Origin: Stutzerimonas xanthomarina DSM 18231
GTDB lineage: Bacteria > Pseudomonadota > Gammaproteobacteria > Pseudomonadales > Pseudomonadaceae
DNA: 64,000 nucleotides
Assembly: GCF_900129835.1 (NCBI RefSeq)
Contig: NZ_FQXA01000002.1
Span: 620,001-684,000, forward strand
Direction of reading: 5' to 3'
Below are positions 18,911-28,539 of this stretch, piece after piece (position 1 is the first letter of the stretch; every line of letters begins with the position of its first letter). The notes below the pieces were generated by a model that worked only from the letters and a program-made list of their open reading frames with translations, was not told the DNA's origin and did no database searches. The position numbers were made by a program, and so were the translations under genes.

Positions 18911-19411
18911 TTAGTTGAGCACCGCTATCGCTGCGTCATAGTTCGGTTCGGTACCGATCTCGGCGACCAGCTCGCTGTGAAGCACCTGGTCCTGCTCATC
19001 CAGAACGACAACTGCGCGAGCCGATACGCCTGCAAGCGGACCGGTTGCGATCAGTACGCCGTATTGCTCGAGAAACTCGCGCCCACGCATGGTGGAGAGA
19101 TTAACGACGTTCTCCAGCCCTTCGGCGCCGCAGAAGCGCTTCTGCGCGAACGGCAGATCGGCGGAGATACACAGGACCACAGTATTGGCCAGTTCGTTGG
19201 CCTGCGCATTGAATTTGCGTACGGAGGTCGCACAGGTCGGCGTATCGATGCTCGGGAAGATGTTCAGGATCTTGCGCTTGCCCGCAAAGCTGGCGAGCGT
19301 CACATCGGACAAGTCGCCGCCTACCAGGCTGAACGCCGCAGCCTTCTGGCCGGTCTGCGGAAAGTTACCGGCAACCTGGATGGGGTTGCCTTTCAGGGTT
19401 ACTTCAGTCAT
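18911..19411 (-). CDS. tpx: Thiol peroxidase Tpx (atypical 2-Cys peroxiredoxin)
   Basis: Thioredoxin-dependent lipid and hydrogen peroxide reductase, 166 aa. The peroxidatic cysteine is Cys60 in [13 protein letters not shown] and the resolving cysteine is Cys94 in KRFCGAEG, the Tpx arrangement. The conserved N-terminus ([12 protein letters not shown]) and the strand [12 protein letters not shown] are intact. A gap of 49 bases separates it from agcS upstream, so it could share that transcript. It ends in a hairpin. High confidence. Confidence 0.95.
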   Translation of the reverse strand: MTEVTLKGNPIQVAGNFPQTGQKAAAFSLVGGDLSDVTLASFAGKRKILNIFPSIDTPTCATSVRKFNAQANELANTVVLCISADLPFAQKRFCGAEGLENVVNLSTMRGREFLEQYGVLIATGPLAGVSARAVVVLDEQDQVLHSELVAEIGTEPNYDAAIAVLN

Positions 19412-19460
19412 GTGAATTCCTCTCGGTAATGGGCCGCGTGCATAGCCGCGGCCCGGGTTT

Positions 19461-20813
19461 TCAAGCGGCCTTCGTACGGGCGAAGTATTCCTTGGTCAAC
19501 TTGACCACCACTGGGCTCAGCAGCAACAGTGCAACGAGGTTGGGAATAGCCATCAGACCATTAAGGGTGTCCGCCAACAGCCAGGCGAAATCGAGCTGGG
19601 CAATCGCACCGAACGGAACAGCCAGCACCCAAATGACGCGGAACGGCCAAATCGCCTTGGTGCCAACCAGAAACTCCCAGCATTTCTCGCCAAAATAGCT
19701 CCAGCCTAGGATCGTAGTGAAAGCGAACACTACCAGTGCGATGGTCAGCAGCGCGGCACCAACGCCAGGCATGGCCGATTCGAAGGCTGCAGCAGACAGT
19801 GCCGCACCGCTTTCGCCACCGGTCCAGACTCCCGAGCAGATGATCGCCAGGCCGGTGATCGAGCAGATGATGATGGTGTCGATAAACGTACCCATCATCC
19901 CGATCAGACCTGAGCGTACCGAGCTCTTAGTGGTACCGGCAGCCTGTGCGATACCGGCAGTACCGAGGCCCGCTTCGTTCGAGAAGATACCGCGCGCGAC
20001 ACCGAAGCGAATGGCCGCCATAACAGCTGCACCGGCAAAGCCGCCAGTGGCCGCGATTGGCGAGAAGGCATGCGTGAAGATCAGATCGAAGGCCCTGGGA
20101 AGCTCAGCGGCGTGGACCACCAGCACGACGATGCCCGCGATGACGTACGCAACGCACATGAACGGAACCAGCGCCGCCGCAACTGCGCCGATACGCTTGA
20201 TGCCGCCAAGAATGACCATGCCGACAAACAGCATAGTGACCAGACCGGTTACCCACAGCGGTACGGCGAAGGTAGCTTCCAGCGCGAGTGCCATGCTGTT
20301 GACCTGCACCATGTTGCCGATGCCGAACCCAGCCAGCCCGCCAAAGATGGCAAAGGCGCCGCCCAGCCATAGCCAGCGCTTGTGCAAGCCATTCTTGATG
20401 GCGTACATCGGTCCGCCGACGTGTTCGCCGCGATCATCCTTTTCACGGTAATGCACTGCCAGCACGACTTCGCAGTACTTGGTCGCCATGCCTACCAGCG
20501 CCGTGCACCACATCCAGAACAGCGCACCCGGACCGCCAAGAAAAATCGCTGTGGCGACGCCAGCAATGTTGCCAGTACCTACGGTAGCTGCCAGGCAGGT
20601 CATCAGCGCCTGAAAGGGGCTGATTTCACCTGTTTCCTCATCGCCCTTAACACGACCACGCCAGATCAGCGCGAAGCCTGTGCCGATATGTGACAACGGC
20701 ATGAACTTGAGCATGACCATGAGGAAGAAACCGGTACCGAGGATCAGTACCAGCATGGGTGGTCCCCAGACGAGACCGTTGACGCTATTGACCAGGTTTT
20801 GCAGGAATTCCAT
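19461..20813 (-). CDS. Sodium:alanine/glycine symporter family protein (AgcS)
   Basis: Inner-membrane sodium-coupled amino-acid importer of the AGCS (alanine or glycine:cation symporter) family; 450 aa with about ten to eleven hydrophobic helices. Landmarks are the N-terminal [18 protein letters not shown], the core [28 protein letters not shown], and [17 protein letters not shown] with the sodium-site residues. The exact substrate (alanine, glycine or both) cannot be read. No glycine-riboswitch signature was found upstream, but an AACAATAA motif overlaps the ribosome site. High confidence for the family. Confidence 0.92.
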   Translation of the reverse strand: MEFLQNLVNSVNGLVWGPPMLVLILGTGFFLMVMLKFMPLSHIGTGFALIWRGRVKGDEETGEISPFQALMTCLAATVGTGNIAGVATAIFLGGPGALFWMWCTALVGMATKYCEVVLAVHYREKDDRGEHVGGPMYAIKNGLHKRWLWLGGAFAIFGGLAGFGIGNMVQVNSMALALEATFAVPLWVTGLVTMLFVGMVILGGIKRIGAVAAALVPFMCVAYVIAGIVVLVVHAAELPRAFDLIFTHAFSPIAATGGFAGAAVMAAIRFGVARGIFSNEAGLGTAGIAQAAGTTKSSVRSGLIGMMGTFIDTIIICSITGLAIICSGVWTGGESGAALSAAAFESAMPGVGAALLTIALVVFAFTTILGWSYFGEKCWEFLVGTKAIWPFRVIWVLAVPFGAIAQLDFAWLLADTLNGLMAIPNLVALLLLSPVVVKLTKEYFARTKAA

Positions 20814-21225
20814 TCAAGGCACCCTTATTGTTTGTGTTAGACATCCTTGCCCGAGCGGGCCGAGCGGTACGGACAATTGAGTGGCGACATTGAGTACACC
20901 GGTTCAACTGCTGTCCGAACGACCCGGTAATACCCCGACTTCAATGTCCGGAGCGTTACCGACAACCTGCAAGACTCACGCTAGAGCCTCGCATCAGCCG
21001 CCATGCAAGGAGCGACCGAGCGATCCTACCACCACCTTCTGCGCTTGGCGCCACACGCTTTATGCGTGATCTACGGAAGATGATCTGCGCAAACAAGCGA
21101 CCAACTGGTCAGCCCGTGAACCCACGCCAGGTTGCCGCATACGGAAGCCTGTGAGCGTAGCTCAGGGCAGCGCCAATGCCAGTCGATCAGGAGGGATTTT
21201 TTTGCCTGCTTTTGCCTGAAAGTGA
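20814..21225. other. Intergenic region between agcS and tamB
   Basis: 412 bases between two minus-strand genes. It must hold the agcS promoter. I see no open frame with real coding character, no riboswitch consensus and no strong terminator after tamB. The only legible signal is the A/C-rich motif at 20825-20832. Confidence 0.5.
20825..20832 (-). promoter_or_regulatory. Candidate Crc/Hfq (CA) motif before agcS
   Basis: AACAATAA on the minus strand fits the AANAANAA pattern, 12 bases upstream of the agcS ATG and touching its ribosome site AAGGG. Confidence 0.5.
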
Positions 21226-24200
21226 TCAGAAATCGCGCCGGTAAAAGATATCCAGCGAACTGGCCAGCCCGCTGGCCGCCTCGAGGAAGATCCGCTTGGT
21301 TAGCTGATAGCGCAACGCCACCGTATTGGCAGGCTCGAATACCCCAACGCCGTAACGCAACGTCAACCGATCCGTAAGCTTCCCGCTTGCAACCACGCTG
21401 GTGTCCGCGCCGCTACCCTCGGTGTCCAGTTGAAACTCCTCGATACCCAGCCGTTGCGCAACGTTACCGGTGATCGACGCGCTGCCAGCCAGGCCAAGCC
21501 CAAGCGCTGCCTGGGCCAGAAGATTGCTGTCTCCGGTCTCGGCACCAAGCGGCCGACCAAGCACCAGATAGGACAATGCCTGCTCCTGACTCATGGCGGG
21601 TTCGGCGAATACGTCGACGCGCGGCTGCTCGGCGCTCCCAGTGATACGCAGCCCCGCGATCACGTTTTCGTCTTCAATCCGTCGAATAGCTTCGATATCC
21701 AGATAGGGCTGCGACAGCACGCCCGTGAACAACAACCGGGCGCGACGGATCGTCAGGCGCTGGCCGTACGCGCGGTAACGACCCTTGTTAAGACTAAGCT
21801 CGCCGCGCGCGTCGAAGTCATCACCGATGTGCAAATAACCAGCAAGGTCGGCGGTCAGCCCGAAGCCCGAGAAGCGCAGCCTGTCCTGCCCGACTTCAAC
21901 ATCCACATCCATACGAATCGCCAGCGGCGATTTTGTCTCCTGCGCTTCGGCGCCAACAATGATCGCATCCTCGGATATCTTGACGGTCGAAGGGGGCAGT
22001 TCGCGGACGGTAATTTCCCCGCGGGGTACACGTAGTTTGCCGCTAACCGCTAATTGCTCGTCAGCCAGCTGGATACGCAAGTCAGGTGCAATTTCGAGTT
22101 CAGCGTAAGGTTCGACGATAACCGGCAGCTGGCTACCGCTGATCCTGAGATCAAGATCCAGCGCCTGTTCCCAATCGACTATGCCTGCGATCTGCCCCTG
22201 GCCCTGCTCCCCGCTGCGCCAGTCACCCTCAATGCGAACCCGCTCGCCATCGATGACAGCGGTGATCTCCAATTGCTCGAAGCTGACCGGTAGCTCAGCA
22301 CCCGCAATCTCGCCTTCGGTGAGCGTTAACTCGCCGTTAATCTGCGGCTGGTGCAGCGTGCCTGAGATCTGGCCATTGCCGTTCAGTTGCCCGTCGAGTC
22401 GTTCAACCTGCGCGACAAAAGGTTTGATTACAGACAGATCGAAATGGCTGAGCTGGAAATTGCCAGAGACGGGCTTGACCTCGCCACTGGGATCCACCTG
22501 CAGTTGGACATCCAGATTGCCAAGGTCACCTCCGTCGAACAGCAGCCTGCCATCAACCTGTTTCGGCGTCAGCTGACTGTTTAGCGACAAGGTCTGGTAG
22601 GGAAAATCCAACCACTGCTCGCCATCCCGCATGCGCAAGACGCCTGGTCCGGCGTCGACGCGGATGGTCCCGTTTGGACCCGCGCTCGGCAGATCCAGCG
22701 CCAGGTCAGCGTTCACTTCGCCTTGCCAGATCAGATTCTCCGGCAGGTATTCGGCAAGCGACTCAAGCGGAAAGTCCCGCAGGCGATAGCGCAACTGTGG
22801 ATCGGCTTGCAGCCGCTGGTCGTCGGCACACAGCGTCGCCTGGCCAGAGGCCCAGCAGTGCGCGCCAAAGGTGATCTGGCCGTTCTCCAATCGCTGCAGC
22901 GTCGCGGGGTCGCGCAACGCCCATTGCTGCCCCTGAACATCCAGTTCGGCTTCCATCAAGCGACCCCGCCAATCGCCACCTTCAAGCCCACCAGTCAACG
23001 CCAGCGAGAGGTCGAGCAACGGACCTTGCAGCTGAAATCTGACCTGATGCGCCGTCTGTGTGCCTTCGGCGCTCAGCTGCAGCTCGCCGATCTCGGTCGC
23101 TCCGACCTGTAAGCCGCCGGCGTCGAGGCTCAACTGGCCACGCTCGCCCTCGGACAGGCTCGCCGCCACCTGCAGCTGGTCGACTCGATTGTCCTGAAAC
23201 GCCATCCCGCTACTGCTCAGTGCAAGCTTCCCCTGCGGCGCGTCCGGCGTGCCCGACAGATCAATGTTGCCCATCAATCGCCCGCTCAAATCAGGCCAGA
23301 GCTGGCCCAGGCGTGAGAGATCAATCGCCAGGTTCGCCTCAAGCGTTTCGGCCCAGCGCCCTTTGCCCTGGATGTGGTTGTCGCCCAACTGCAAATCGAC
23401 CGTCGGCAGGCTCCAGGTCGTGTTCTCACCCCTCCCCTGCAGCTGAAGTTTGAGCGGCTGTTTGCGCAGCGTTCCGTTCAAGTCGAGGGCGGCCTCGGCC
23501 TGCACGTCTTCGTTTCGCAAGGCGCCGCTGCTGCTAAGTGTGCCGCCGATCATTCCTGGCAGCTCCGCTACCCAGTAAGACGGGTCGAATTCACTGAGTT
23601 CAAGTCGAGTTGTCCAATCGATTCCGTCTGCGAACCCAACGCTGAGGTTGCCCTCGGCCCTGCCCTGTCCAGCCTGCAGTTCCAGCTGCGGCAGGTGCAC
23701 TACTTCAAGGTTGCCGCTGACCGGGCTTTGCAGCGTGAAATCACCGGAGGGGCCGCTCAGCGCCGCGTTGAAATTGCCCAGGTAGTTGCCGTCGTCGTAC
23801 TGGATCTGCGCATCGAGGGTTCGCAGCGAAACAGGCGGCTCCTCGATATCGGGATAGAGGCGGCGCCATGGAAAATCGCGCCAGGCCAATTGGGCTTCCG
23901 CGTCGAGGCCATCCTGCCAGCTAACGCCACCGTTCAAGTCGACGCGCTGCTGCTCGCCCGCATCCAGGCTAAGTGCCGCAATCTCGGCATGGGTCGTATC
24001 GACCAGGCCGTTCAGCGCAACAGCCACCGCGCCGCCCTCGCCTTGCAGATTGCCGTCACCCATCAGGTGATAGCCCTGCTCCATGTCGCCTTTGGCGGTC
24101 AGCTCCAGCGCTTTCAGACGCAAGGCATCAGGCAACTCCGGGGTCGCTTTGAAACCGTTCACCGTCAGCAGCAGATTCGCTGGGAGCTCCGGTTCCAGAG

Positions 24201-24918
24201 GCCGCACCCAGCCGCTCAGTTTGGCTTCTAGATAGCCCTGGCTTTGCACGGCGATCACCAGATGTTCACGCAGCTCGCCGTCCACCTCGAACTTTACCGC
24301 CCAAGGCTGCGCGTTTGGCGAGCGGATCGCCGCACTACCATGCAGCGTCAACGGCCAGTCGGCTTTGGTTTGCAGGTGGCCCGAGAGATCCAGCACGACA
24401 TCTTCACGTCGAACCTCCAGCGCCCTGATGACCAGCCCCTGATCATCCCAGCCTGCCCGCAGCTCGGCGCTCTGCAATTGCTGCACGCCGTTGAAGTTGA
24501 CCGCACCGATATCAACGCGATCGACGCGCAGCTCGATCGGTAGATCAAGATCGCGCAGATTGAAGGGCTCGCTTGCTGCTTCATCCTCCGGAGCAGGAGG
24601 AAACGTAAGATCAATATCGCCCGTGATCAGCTCTTCGATACAAAGGGCCTTGCGCAGCAAGCAAACAGGCGACCAGCTCATCTGCGGCGACGCCACCTCG
24701 GCACGACGACCGTCCTGTTCCCATACCAAACGATCCGCCTGCCAACGCCCAGCTAGCTGGCCCGTGAATTGCTCGATCTGCAGCCCAGGCACCTTGCTCA
24801 GTGTCCAACGGCTACCGGCGTTCGTGCCGAGCATCAGGCCGATCGACACAATAATCAGCAACAGCAGCGCCAGAACGGCCAACAACGCCCAGCCGACGAT
24901 CTTTCCGCTGCGCCTCAA
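21226..24918 (-). CDS. tamB: Translocation and assembly module subunit TamB
   Basis: Very long inner-membrane-anchored periplasmic protein that spans to the outer membrane and works with TamA in envelope assembly and lipid transport; 1230 aa. It has an N-terminal signal anchor (about 9-31, VGWALLAVLALLLLIIVSIG), hundreds of residues of beta-rich repetitive sequence (beta-taco/groove type), and the conserved C-terminal DUF490 domain with LRITGSAEQPRVDVFAEP, LSYLVLGRPLGA and LRYGVGVFEPANTV. Its start overlaps the tamA stop by 4 bases. High confidence. Confidence 0.93.
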   Translation of the reverse strand: MRRSGKIVGWALLAVLALLLLIIVSIGLMLGTNAGSRWTLSKVPGLQIEQFTGQLAGRWQADRLVWEQDGRRAEVASPQMSWSPVCLLRKALCIEELITGDIDLTFPPAPEDEAASEPFNLRDLDLPIELRVDRVDIGAVNFNGVQQLQSAELRAGWDDQGLVIRALEVRREDVVLDLSGHLQTKADWPLTLHGSAAIRSPNAQPWAVKFEVDGELREHLVIAVQSQGYLEAKLSGWVRPLEPELPANLLLTVNGFKATPELPDALRLKALELTAKGDMEQGYHLMGDGNLQGEGGAVAVALNGLVDTTHAEIAALSLDAGEQQRVDLNGGVSWQDGLDAEAQLAWRDFPWRRLYPDIEEPPVSLRTLDAQIQYDDGNYLGNFNAALSGPSGDFTLQSPVSGNLEVVHLPQLELQAGQGRAEGNLSVGFADGIDWTTRLELSEFDPSYWVAELPGMIGGTLSSSGALRNEDVQAEAALDLNGTLRKQPLKLQLQGRGENTTWSLPTVDLQLGDNHIQGKGRWAETLEANLAIDLSRLGQLWPDLSGRLMGNIDLSGTPDAPQGKLALSSSGMAFQDNRVDQLQVAASLSEGERGQLSLDAGGLQVGATEIGELQLSAEGTQTAHQVRFQLQGPLLDLSLALTGGLEGGDWRGRLMEAELDVQGQQWALRDPATLQRLENGQITFGAHCWASGQATLCADDQRLQADPQLRYRLRDFPLESLAEYLPENLIWQGEVNADLALDLPSAGPNGTIRVDAGPGVLRMRDGEQWLDFPYQTLSLNSQLTPKQVDGRLLFDGGDLGNLDVQLQVDPSGEVKPVSGNFQLSHFDLSVIKPFVAQVERLDGQLNGNGQISGTLHQPQINGELTLTEGEIAGAELPVSFEQLEITAVIDGERVRIEGDWRSGEQGQGQIAGIVDWEQALDLDLRISGSQLPVIVEPYAELEIAPDLRIQLADEQLAVSGKLRVPRGEITVRELPPSTVKISEDAIIVGAEAQETKSPLAIRMDVDVEVGQDRLRFSGFGLTADLAGYLHIGDDFDARGELSLNKGRYRAYGQRLTIRRARLLFTGVLSQPYLDIEAIRRIEDENVIAGLRITGSAEQPRVDVFAEPAMSQEQALSYLVLGRPLGAETGDSNLLAQAALGLGLAGSASITGNVAQRLGIEEFQLDTEGSGADTSVVASGKLTDRLTLRYGVGVFEPANTVALRYQLTKRIFLEAASGLASSLDIFYRRDF

Positions 24919-26642
24919 AGCTCCGGCCCCATGGAAAAGTGCAGGCGAACCCCGCCCTCGCCGTCCAGCGGATGAGCCAGATCCACGCGAATCGGCCCAA
25001 CTGGCGAGACCCAGCGAACGCCAACACCCACGCTGCTCTTGAGGCTCGGCAGTTCAAGTGAGTTGAACGAGTTACCCTGATCGACGAAGGTCGCCACGCG
25101 CCATTTTTCGCTCAGCGAGTACTGATACTCGGCGCTGACCGCGAGTTGGTAACGCCCGCCGATTCGGTCGCCATCCGAGTTGGTCGGCGACAGGCTCTGG
25201 TAATCGTAACCACGCACGCTTTGATCACCACCGGCGAAATAGCGCAGCGATGGCGGCACGTTGGTGTATTCGTCCGTCCAGTTACCACCTACCTCCACGC
25301 GCCCGAGAAAGCGATGCCGAGCGCCAAGGGTGGTCAGGCCCTTAACCGTCGCGTTGGCGTGGATCAAATCAGCATCCGAAAAAACGCCTTCCTTCGCTGC
25401 GCCCAGCTCGAACCTCAGGCGATAGCCATGACTTGGATCGAGACGGTTGTCGCTGCGCAGAAAACTGTACGCCACGCCAGGCATCAGAATGCTACTGACC
25501 CCGGAATCATCGCCCAGCTCGTACTGCTCATGACGCCACTTCAACGACCAGACCCGCTGCCATCCGCTGGGCAGCCCGCGGTGCCATTCGGGGCCAACCG
25601 TCAGCAGGCGACTCAGGCTGTCTTTATCGCTCAGCTCTTCGTACTGATAGCCAGCCGCATAGCGCAGCTTGTCGGTCAGGGGCGGGTCCAGCGGCACGTC
25701 ATAGAAAAGACCAACATTCTGCCGCGGCGCAGACAGTTCGGACTCGATGCCGTAGCTGTGGCCCTGCGGATTGACCCAATGACGGGTGAAATCGAAGCGT
25801 ATACGCGGCCCGACATCGGTCGAATAGCCCAAGCCGAGCCCGAGCGTGCGCGGCTCCCGCGTGGTCAACTGCACCGCAACGGGAATGCGTTGCTGGTCGG
25901 CATTGGCCGGATTGGCATCGACCCGCACCCCCTCGAAGTAGCCGCTGGACTGCATCGCCTGGTTGAGTTCGGCGATCAGCTCCGAGTCATAAGGTGTACC
26001 GGGTTCGAACGGCACCATGCGCTCCAGCAGATCCGGGTCAAACGGCGAGTCACCCTCGAAGCCGACATCGCCAAGCAGATAGCGCGGCCCGCTGTTGAAC
26101 ACCAACTCGACGTCGGCGACGTTCGTGTCGGGGTTGATTTGCAGACGTTGGCGCTCGAAGCGCCCATCGAAAAACCCGTAGCGCGAGACTTGGTTGAGGA
26201 TCCGTTGTTTAACCGCTTCGTACTGCCCGTGATTGAGCACAGCGCCTGGCTTCAAGGTGTTACGCGGCACCCGAAACGCCTGCAGTTGCGCGGCTGGCCC
26301 GTTGACTTGGACCCTGATATCGCGCAGCCGAACCGGATCGCCGGGTTTGATTTGCAGCGCCAACCGCGGATTCTCGCCATCGGCAACGCTGGTTTCGATT
26401 TCAGCCTGGTAATAACCCAACGCTTGCAGCGCTTTGTTCGCCTGTTCCCGGGCGATACGGCTGTAGCGCAGCAGTTCTTCTTCGTTACGATCGCCAAGTT
26501 CGCCAATGTAGTTCTCGACGTTCTCGCGCAGCGCATCGTTTGATGGCGTGAGTTTGACGTCGAGTTCAGCCGCGTACACCACTGATGCACAGCACAACAT
26601 GAGGCCAGTCGGAACGATACAGCGAAGGAGACGGATAAGCAT
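24915..26642 (-). CDS. tamA: Translocation and assembly module outer-membrane protein TamA
   Basis: Omp85-family outer-membrane barrel that pairs with TamB; 575 aa. A signal peptide (MLIRLLRCIVPTGLMLCCASVVYAA) is followed by three POTRA domains (about 25-265) and a 16-stranded barrel ending in FSMGPEL. The Omp85 motif region VRGYDYQSLSP (VRGY box) is present. I chose the ATG at 26642 because a proper signal peptide begins there; the open frame continues to 26957 without homology. The stop overlaps the tamB start (ATGA). High confidence. Confidence 0.92.
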   Translation of the reverse strand: MLIRLLRCIVPTGLMLCCASVVYAAELDVKLTPSNDALRENVENYIGELGDRNEEELLRYSRIAREQANKALQALGYYQAEIETSVADGENPRLALQIKPGDPVRLRDIRVQVNGPAAQLQAFRVPRNTLKPGAVLNHGQYEAVKQRILNQVSRYGFFDGRFERQRLQINPDTNVADVELVFNSGPRYLLGDVGFEGDSPFDPDLLERMVPFEPGTPYDSELIAELNQAMQSSGYFEGVRVDANPANADQQRIPVAVQLTTREPRTLGLGLGYSTDVGPRIRFDFTRHWVNPQGHSYGIESELSAPRQNVGLFYDVPLDPPLTDKLRYAAGYQYEELSDKDSLSRLLTVGPEWHRGLPSGWQRVWSLKWRHEQYELGDDSGVSSILMPGVAYSFLRSDNRLDPSHGYRLRFELGAAKEGVFSDADLIHANATVKGLTTLGARHRFLGRVEVGGNWTDEYTNVPPSLRYFAGGDQSVRGYDYQSLSPTNSDGDRIGGRYQLAVSAEYQYSLSEKWRVATFVDQGNSFNSLELPSLKSSVGVGVRWVSPVGPIRVDLAHPLDGEGGVRLHFSMGPEL

Positions 26643-26782
26643 GGCCACGGATGCTAGCACGCTGCGCACCGGGCTTCGGCAAAGTGTCGATGCGTGTAGC
26701 ACGGCATATACAGCGTCAAACAGATACATGGGGACACTTCTTTGGACACCATCAATACGACTGTCCCCCCTGCGCATTCGTT

Positions 26783-27421
26783 CTAACGACTGGACGCCTC
26801 GACCTGTCGCGGCGCCGGATGGAAGAACACATGCTCGATCACCGGCCCGATGGCTACCTGGCCGATGTCTTCGTAACCCTGGCGCGCGTAGAACTGAAGG
26901 TAGCGAGGGTTTCCGGTGTCGATCACCAGGCCCTCCGATGCGACATCCGCGGCACACCAGTTATGCAACGCTTCAAGCAGCTGTTCGCCATAGCGCTGTC
27001 CCTGACACTTGGGATGGACCGCCATCAACGGCAAGACATGAAAAGCCCCCGGCGGCAGGCAGCCCAGTACCGCAGCATGGTAATCAAGGTAGCGCCGGGT
27101 ACAGCGAAAGCCCGCGGTGAGCAGCATGCGCAATCGCCAGGCCCAACTTTCGGTGATCTCCAGCCGACGTTGTGGTGGCGCAATTAACGCGACCGCTATC
27201 AGTCGATCGTCAAGCAGCAACCCCAACGCCGGTTGCTCCTGCAGCAAGTGTTGATTGACGAGCTCGCGCACGGTTGCGCGGACCCGTTGCTCGTAGCCCG
27301 GGCGGTCGGCTTCGAACAGATAAGCGAAGGTCGGTTCGTGTCGGTAAGCGTTGTACAGAAGCGAGCGTATTTCTCTGGCGTAACCACTGTCGAGCATTCG
27401 TACGTCTGCAGTCATCGGCAT
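26783..27421 (-). CDS. GNAT-family N-acetyltransferase
   Basis: Acyl-CoA dependent N-acetyltransferase of unknown substrate, 212 aa. The acetyl-CoA-binding motif A reads MAVHPKCQGQRYGEQLLEAL, followed by DTGNPRYLQFYARQGYEDIG, the usual motif B. The start at 27421 (MPMTADVRML) has AAGAGAA just upstream; the open frame extends into the region divergent to xthA without homology. An AACAACAA motif overlaps its ribosome site. It is divergent from xthA and downstream genes tamA-tamB point the same way after a gap of 140 bases. Confidence 0.85.
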   Translation of the reverse strand: MPMTADVRMLDSGYAREIRSLLYNAYRHEPTFAYLFEADRPGYEQRVRATVRELVNQHLLQEQPALGLLLDDRLIAVALIAPPQRRLEITESWAWRLRMLLTAGFRCTRRYLDYHAAVLGCLPPGAFHVLPLMAVHPKCQGQRYGEQLLEALHNWCAADVASEGLVIDTGNPRYLQFYARQGYEDIGQVAIGPVIEHVFFHPAPRQVEASSR

Positions 27422-27431
27422 GGCGGTTCTC

Positions 27432-27439
27432 TTGTTGTT
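27432..27439 (-). promoter_or_regulatory. Candidate Crc/Hfq (CA) motif before the GNAT gene
   Basis: AACAACAA on the minus strand, 11 bases before the ATG at 27421 and overlapping the AAGAGAA ribosome site. Confidence 0.4.
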
Positions 27440-27570
27440 ATGGTCTGTCGCTGATTTCACGTTAGCAGCCGCATCGGGGTCCTGCCGAGCTGGAACCGGG
27501 CTGACGATTACGACTCGCCGCGGCGCCGCTATAGCCCGTAGAATCCCGGTTTTTGCCGGAGCCGTCTTCG

Positions 27571-28383
27571 ATGAAGCTTGTCTCATTTAATATCAACGGC
27601 TTAAGAGCCAGACCTCACCAACTTTCTGCCATTATCGACAAGCATCAGCCTGACGTGATCGGCCTGCAGGAAACCAAAGTTGCGGACGAGCAGTTTCCTC
27701 AAGCCGAAATCGAAGCCCTTGGCTATCACGTTCATTTTCACGGCCAGAAAGGTCATTACGGTGTCGCACTGCTGTCACGGCAAGCCCCATTGGAGATTCA
27801 CAAAGGCTTTCCAGGTGATGGCGAGGAGTCGCAGAAGCGCTTCATCTGGGGCCGTTTTGCCGATGCCAACGGCGAGCCGGTTACCGTGATGAACGGTTAC
27901 TTTCCTCAGGGCGAGAGCCGTATCCACCCGACCAAATTTCCTGCCAAGACCAAGTTCTATGCTGATCTCCAGGCGCTGCTGGAAGAACGCTTTACCCCGG
28001 AGCAATCCGTAGCTGTGATGGGGGATTTCAATATTTCGCCCGAGGACTGCGACATCGGCATTGGCGAGGTCAACGCCAAACGCTGGCTGCGTACGGGCAA
28101 GTGCAGCTTCCTGCCGGAGGAGCGCGAGTGGCTGACGCGACTGAAGAACTGGGGTCTGCAGGACAGCTTTCGCACACTCAACCCCGAAGTGGTTGATCGC
28201 TTCAGCTGGTTCGACTACCGCAGCCGCGGTTTTGAAGACGATCCACGTCGAGGCCTGCGCATCGATTTGATCCTTACAACAGCGGGGCTACACAACCGTG
28301 TAACCAACTGCGGTGTCGACTATGACATTCGCAGCATGGAAAAGCCGTCGGACCACTGCCCGGTCTGGATCGAGCTGACCTGA
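27571..28383 (+). CDS. xthA: Exodeoxyribonuclease III
   Basis: Apurinic/apyrimidinic endonuclease and 3'-5' exonuclease of base-excision repair, 270 aa. The ExoIII motifs are all present: [16 protein letters not shown] (metal Glu), [19 protein letters not shown] (catalytic Asp/Asn), RIDLILTT and SDHCPVW (catalytic His). I start at 27571 ([10 protein letters not shown]), the family start; an upstream in-frame codon at 27553 would add six unrelated residues. The gene ends in a terminator-like hairpin. Confidence 0.95.
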   Translation: MKLVSFNINGLRARPHQLSAIIDKHQPDVIGLQETKVADEQFPQAEIEALGYHVHFHGQKGHYGVALLSRQAPLEIHKGFPGDGEESQKRFIWGRFADANGEPVTVMNGYFPQGESRIHPTKFPAKTKFYADLQALLEERFTPEQSVAVMGDFNISPEDCDIGIGEVNAKRWLRTGKCSFLPEEREWLTRLKNWGLQDSFRTLNPEVVDRFSWFDYRSRGFEDDPRRGLRIDLILTTAGLHNRVTNCGVDYDIRSMEKPSDHCPVWIELT

Positions 28384-28404
28384 CTGTTCAGCGCAGCGAT
28401 ACGA

Positions 28405-28431
28405 GCCGCGCGCTCAGCGCAGTCGCGCGGC
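28405..28431 (+). terminator. Intrinsic terminator after xthA
   Basis: Perfect 8-bp stem GCCGCGCG / CGCGCGGC with an 11-base loop followed by CGATTTTGCG, 22 bases after the xthA stop. Confidence 0.6.
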
Positions 28432-28539
28432 CGATTTTGCGAAGTAGTGCTCAACCTGAGCCGGCCCCAACCTAGCGTCATATAACGGTAAACAAGCCTT
28501 CTTAATCTCCCCGCTTCTTTGGAAAGGGAGACTCATTGC

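Noticed and set aside
20814-21225. Glycine riboswitch upstream of the AgcS symporter
   Set aside because: Expected in some bacteria at this position, but neither strand shows the conserved glycine-aptamer strings.
26643-26957. N-terminal extension of tamA to 26957
   Set aside because: The extension overlaps the end of the GNAT gene and would bury the signal peptide that starts at 26642.
28471-28492. PHO box before the PstS/OmpA gene
   Set aside because: GCGTCATATAACGGTAAAC has one good half-site only; the second does not match.
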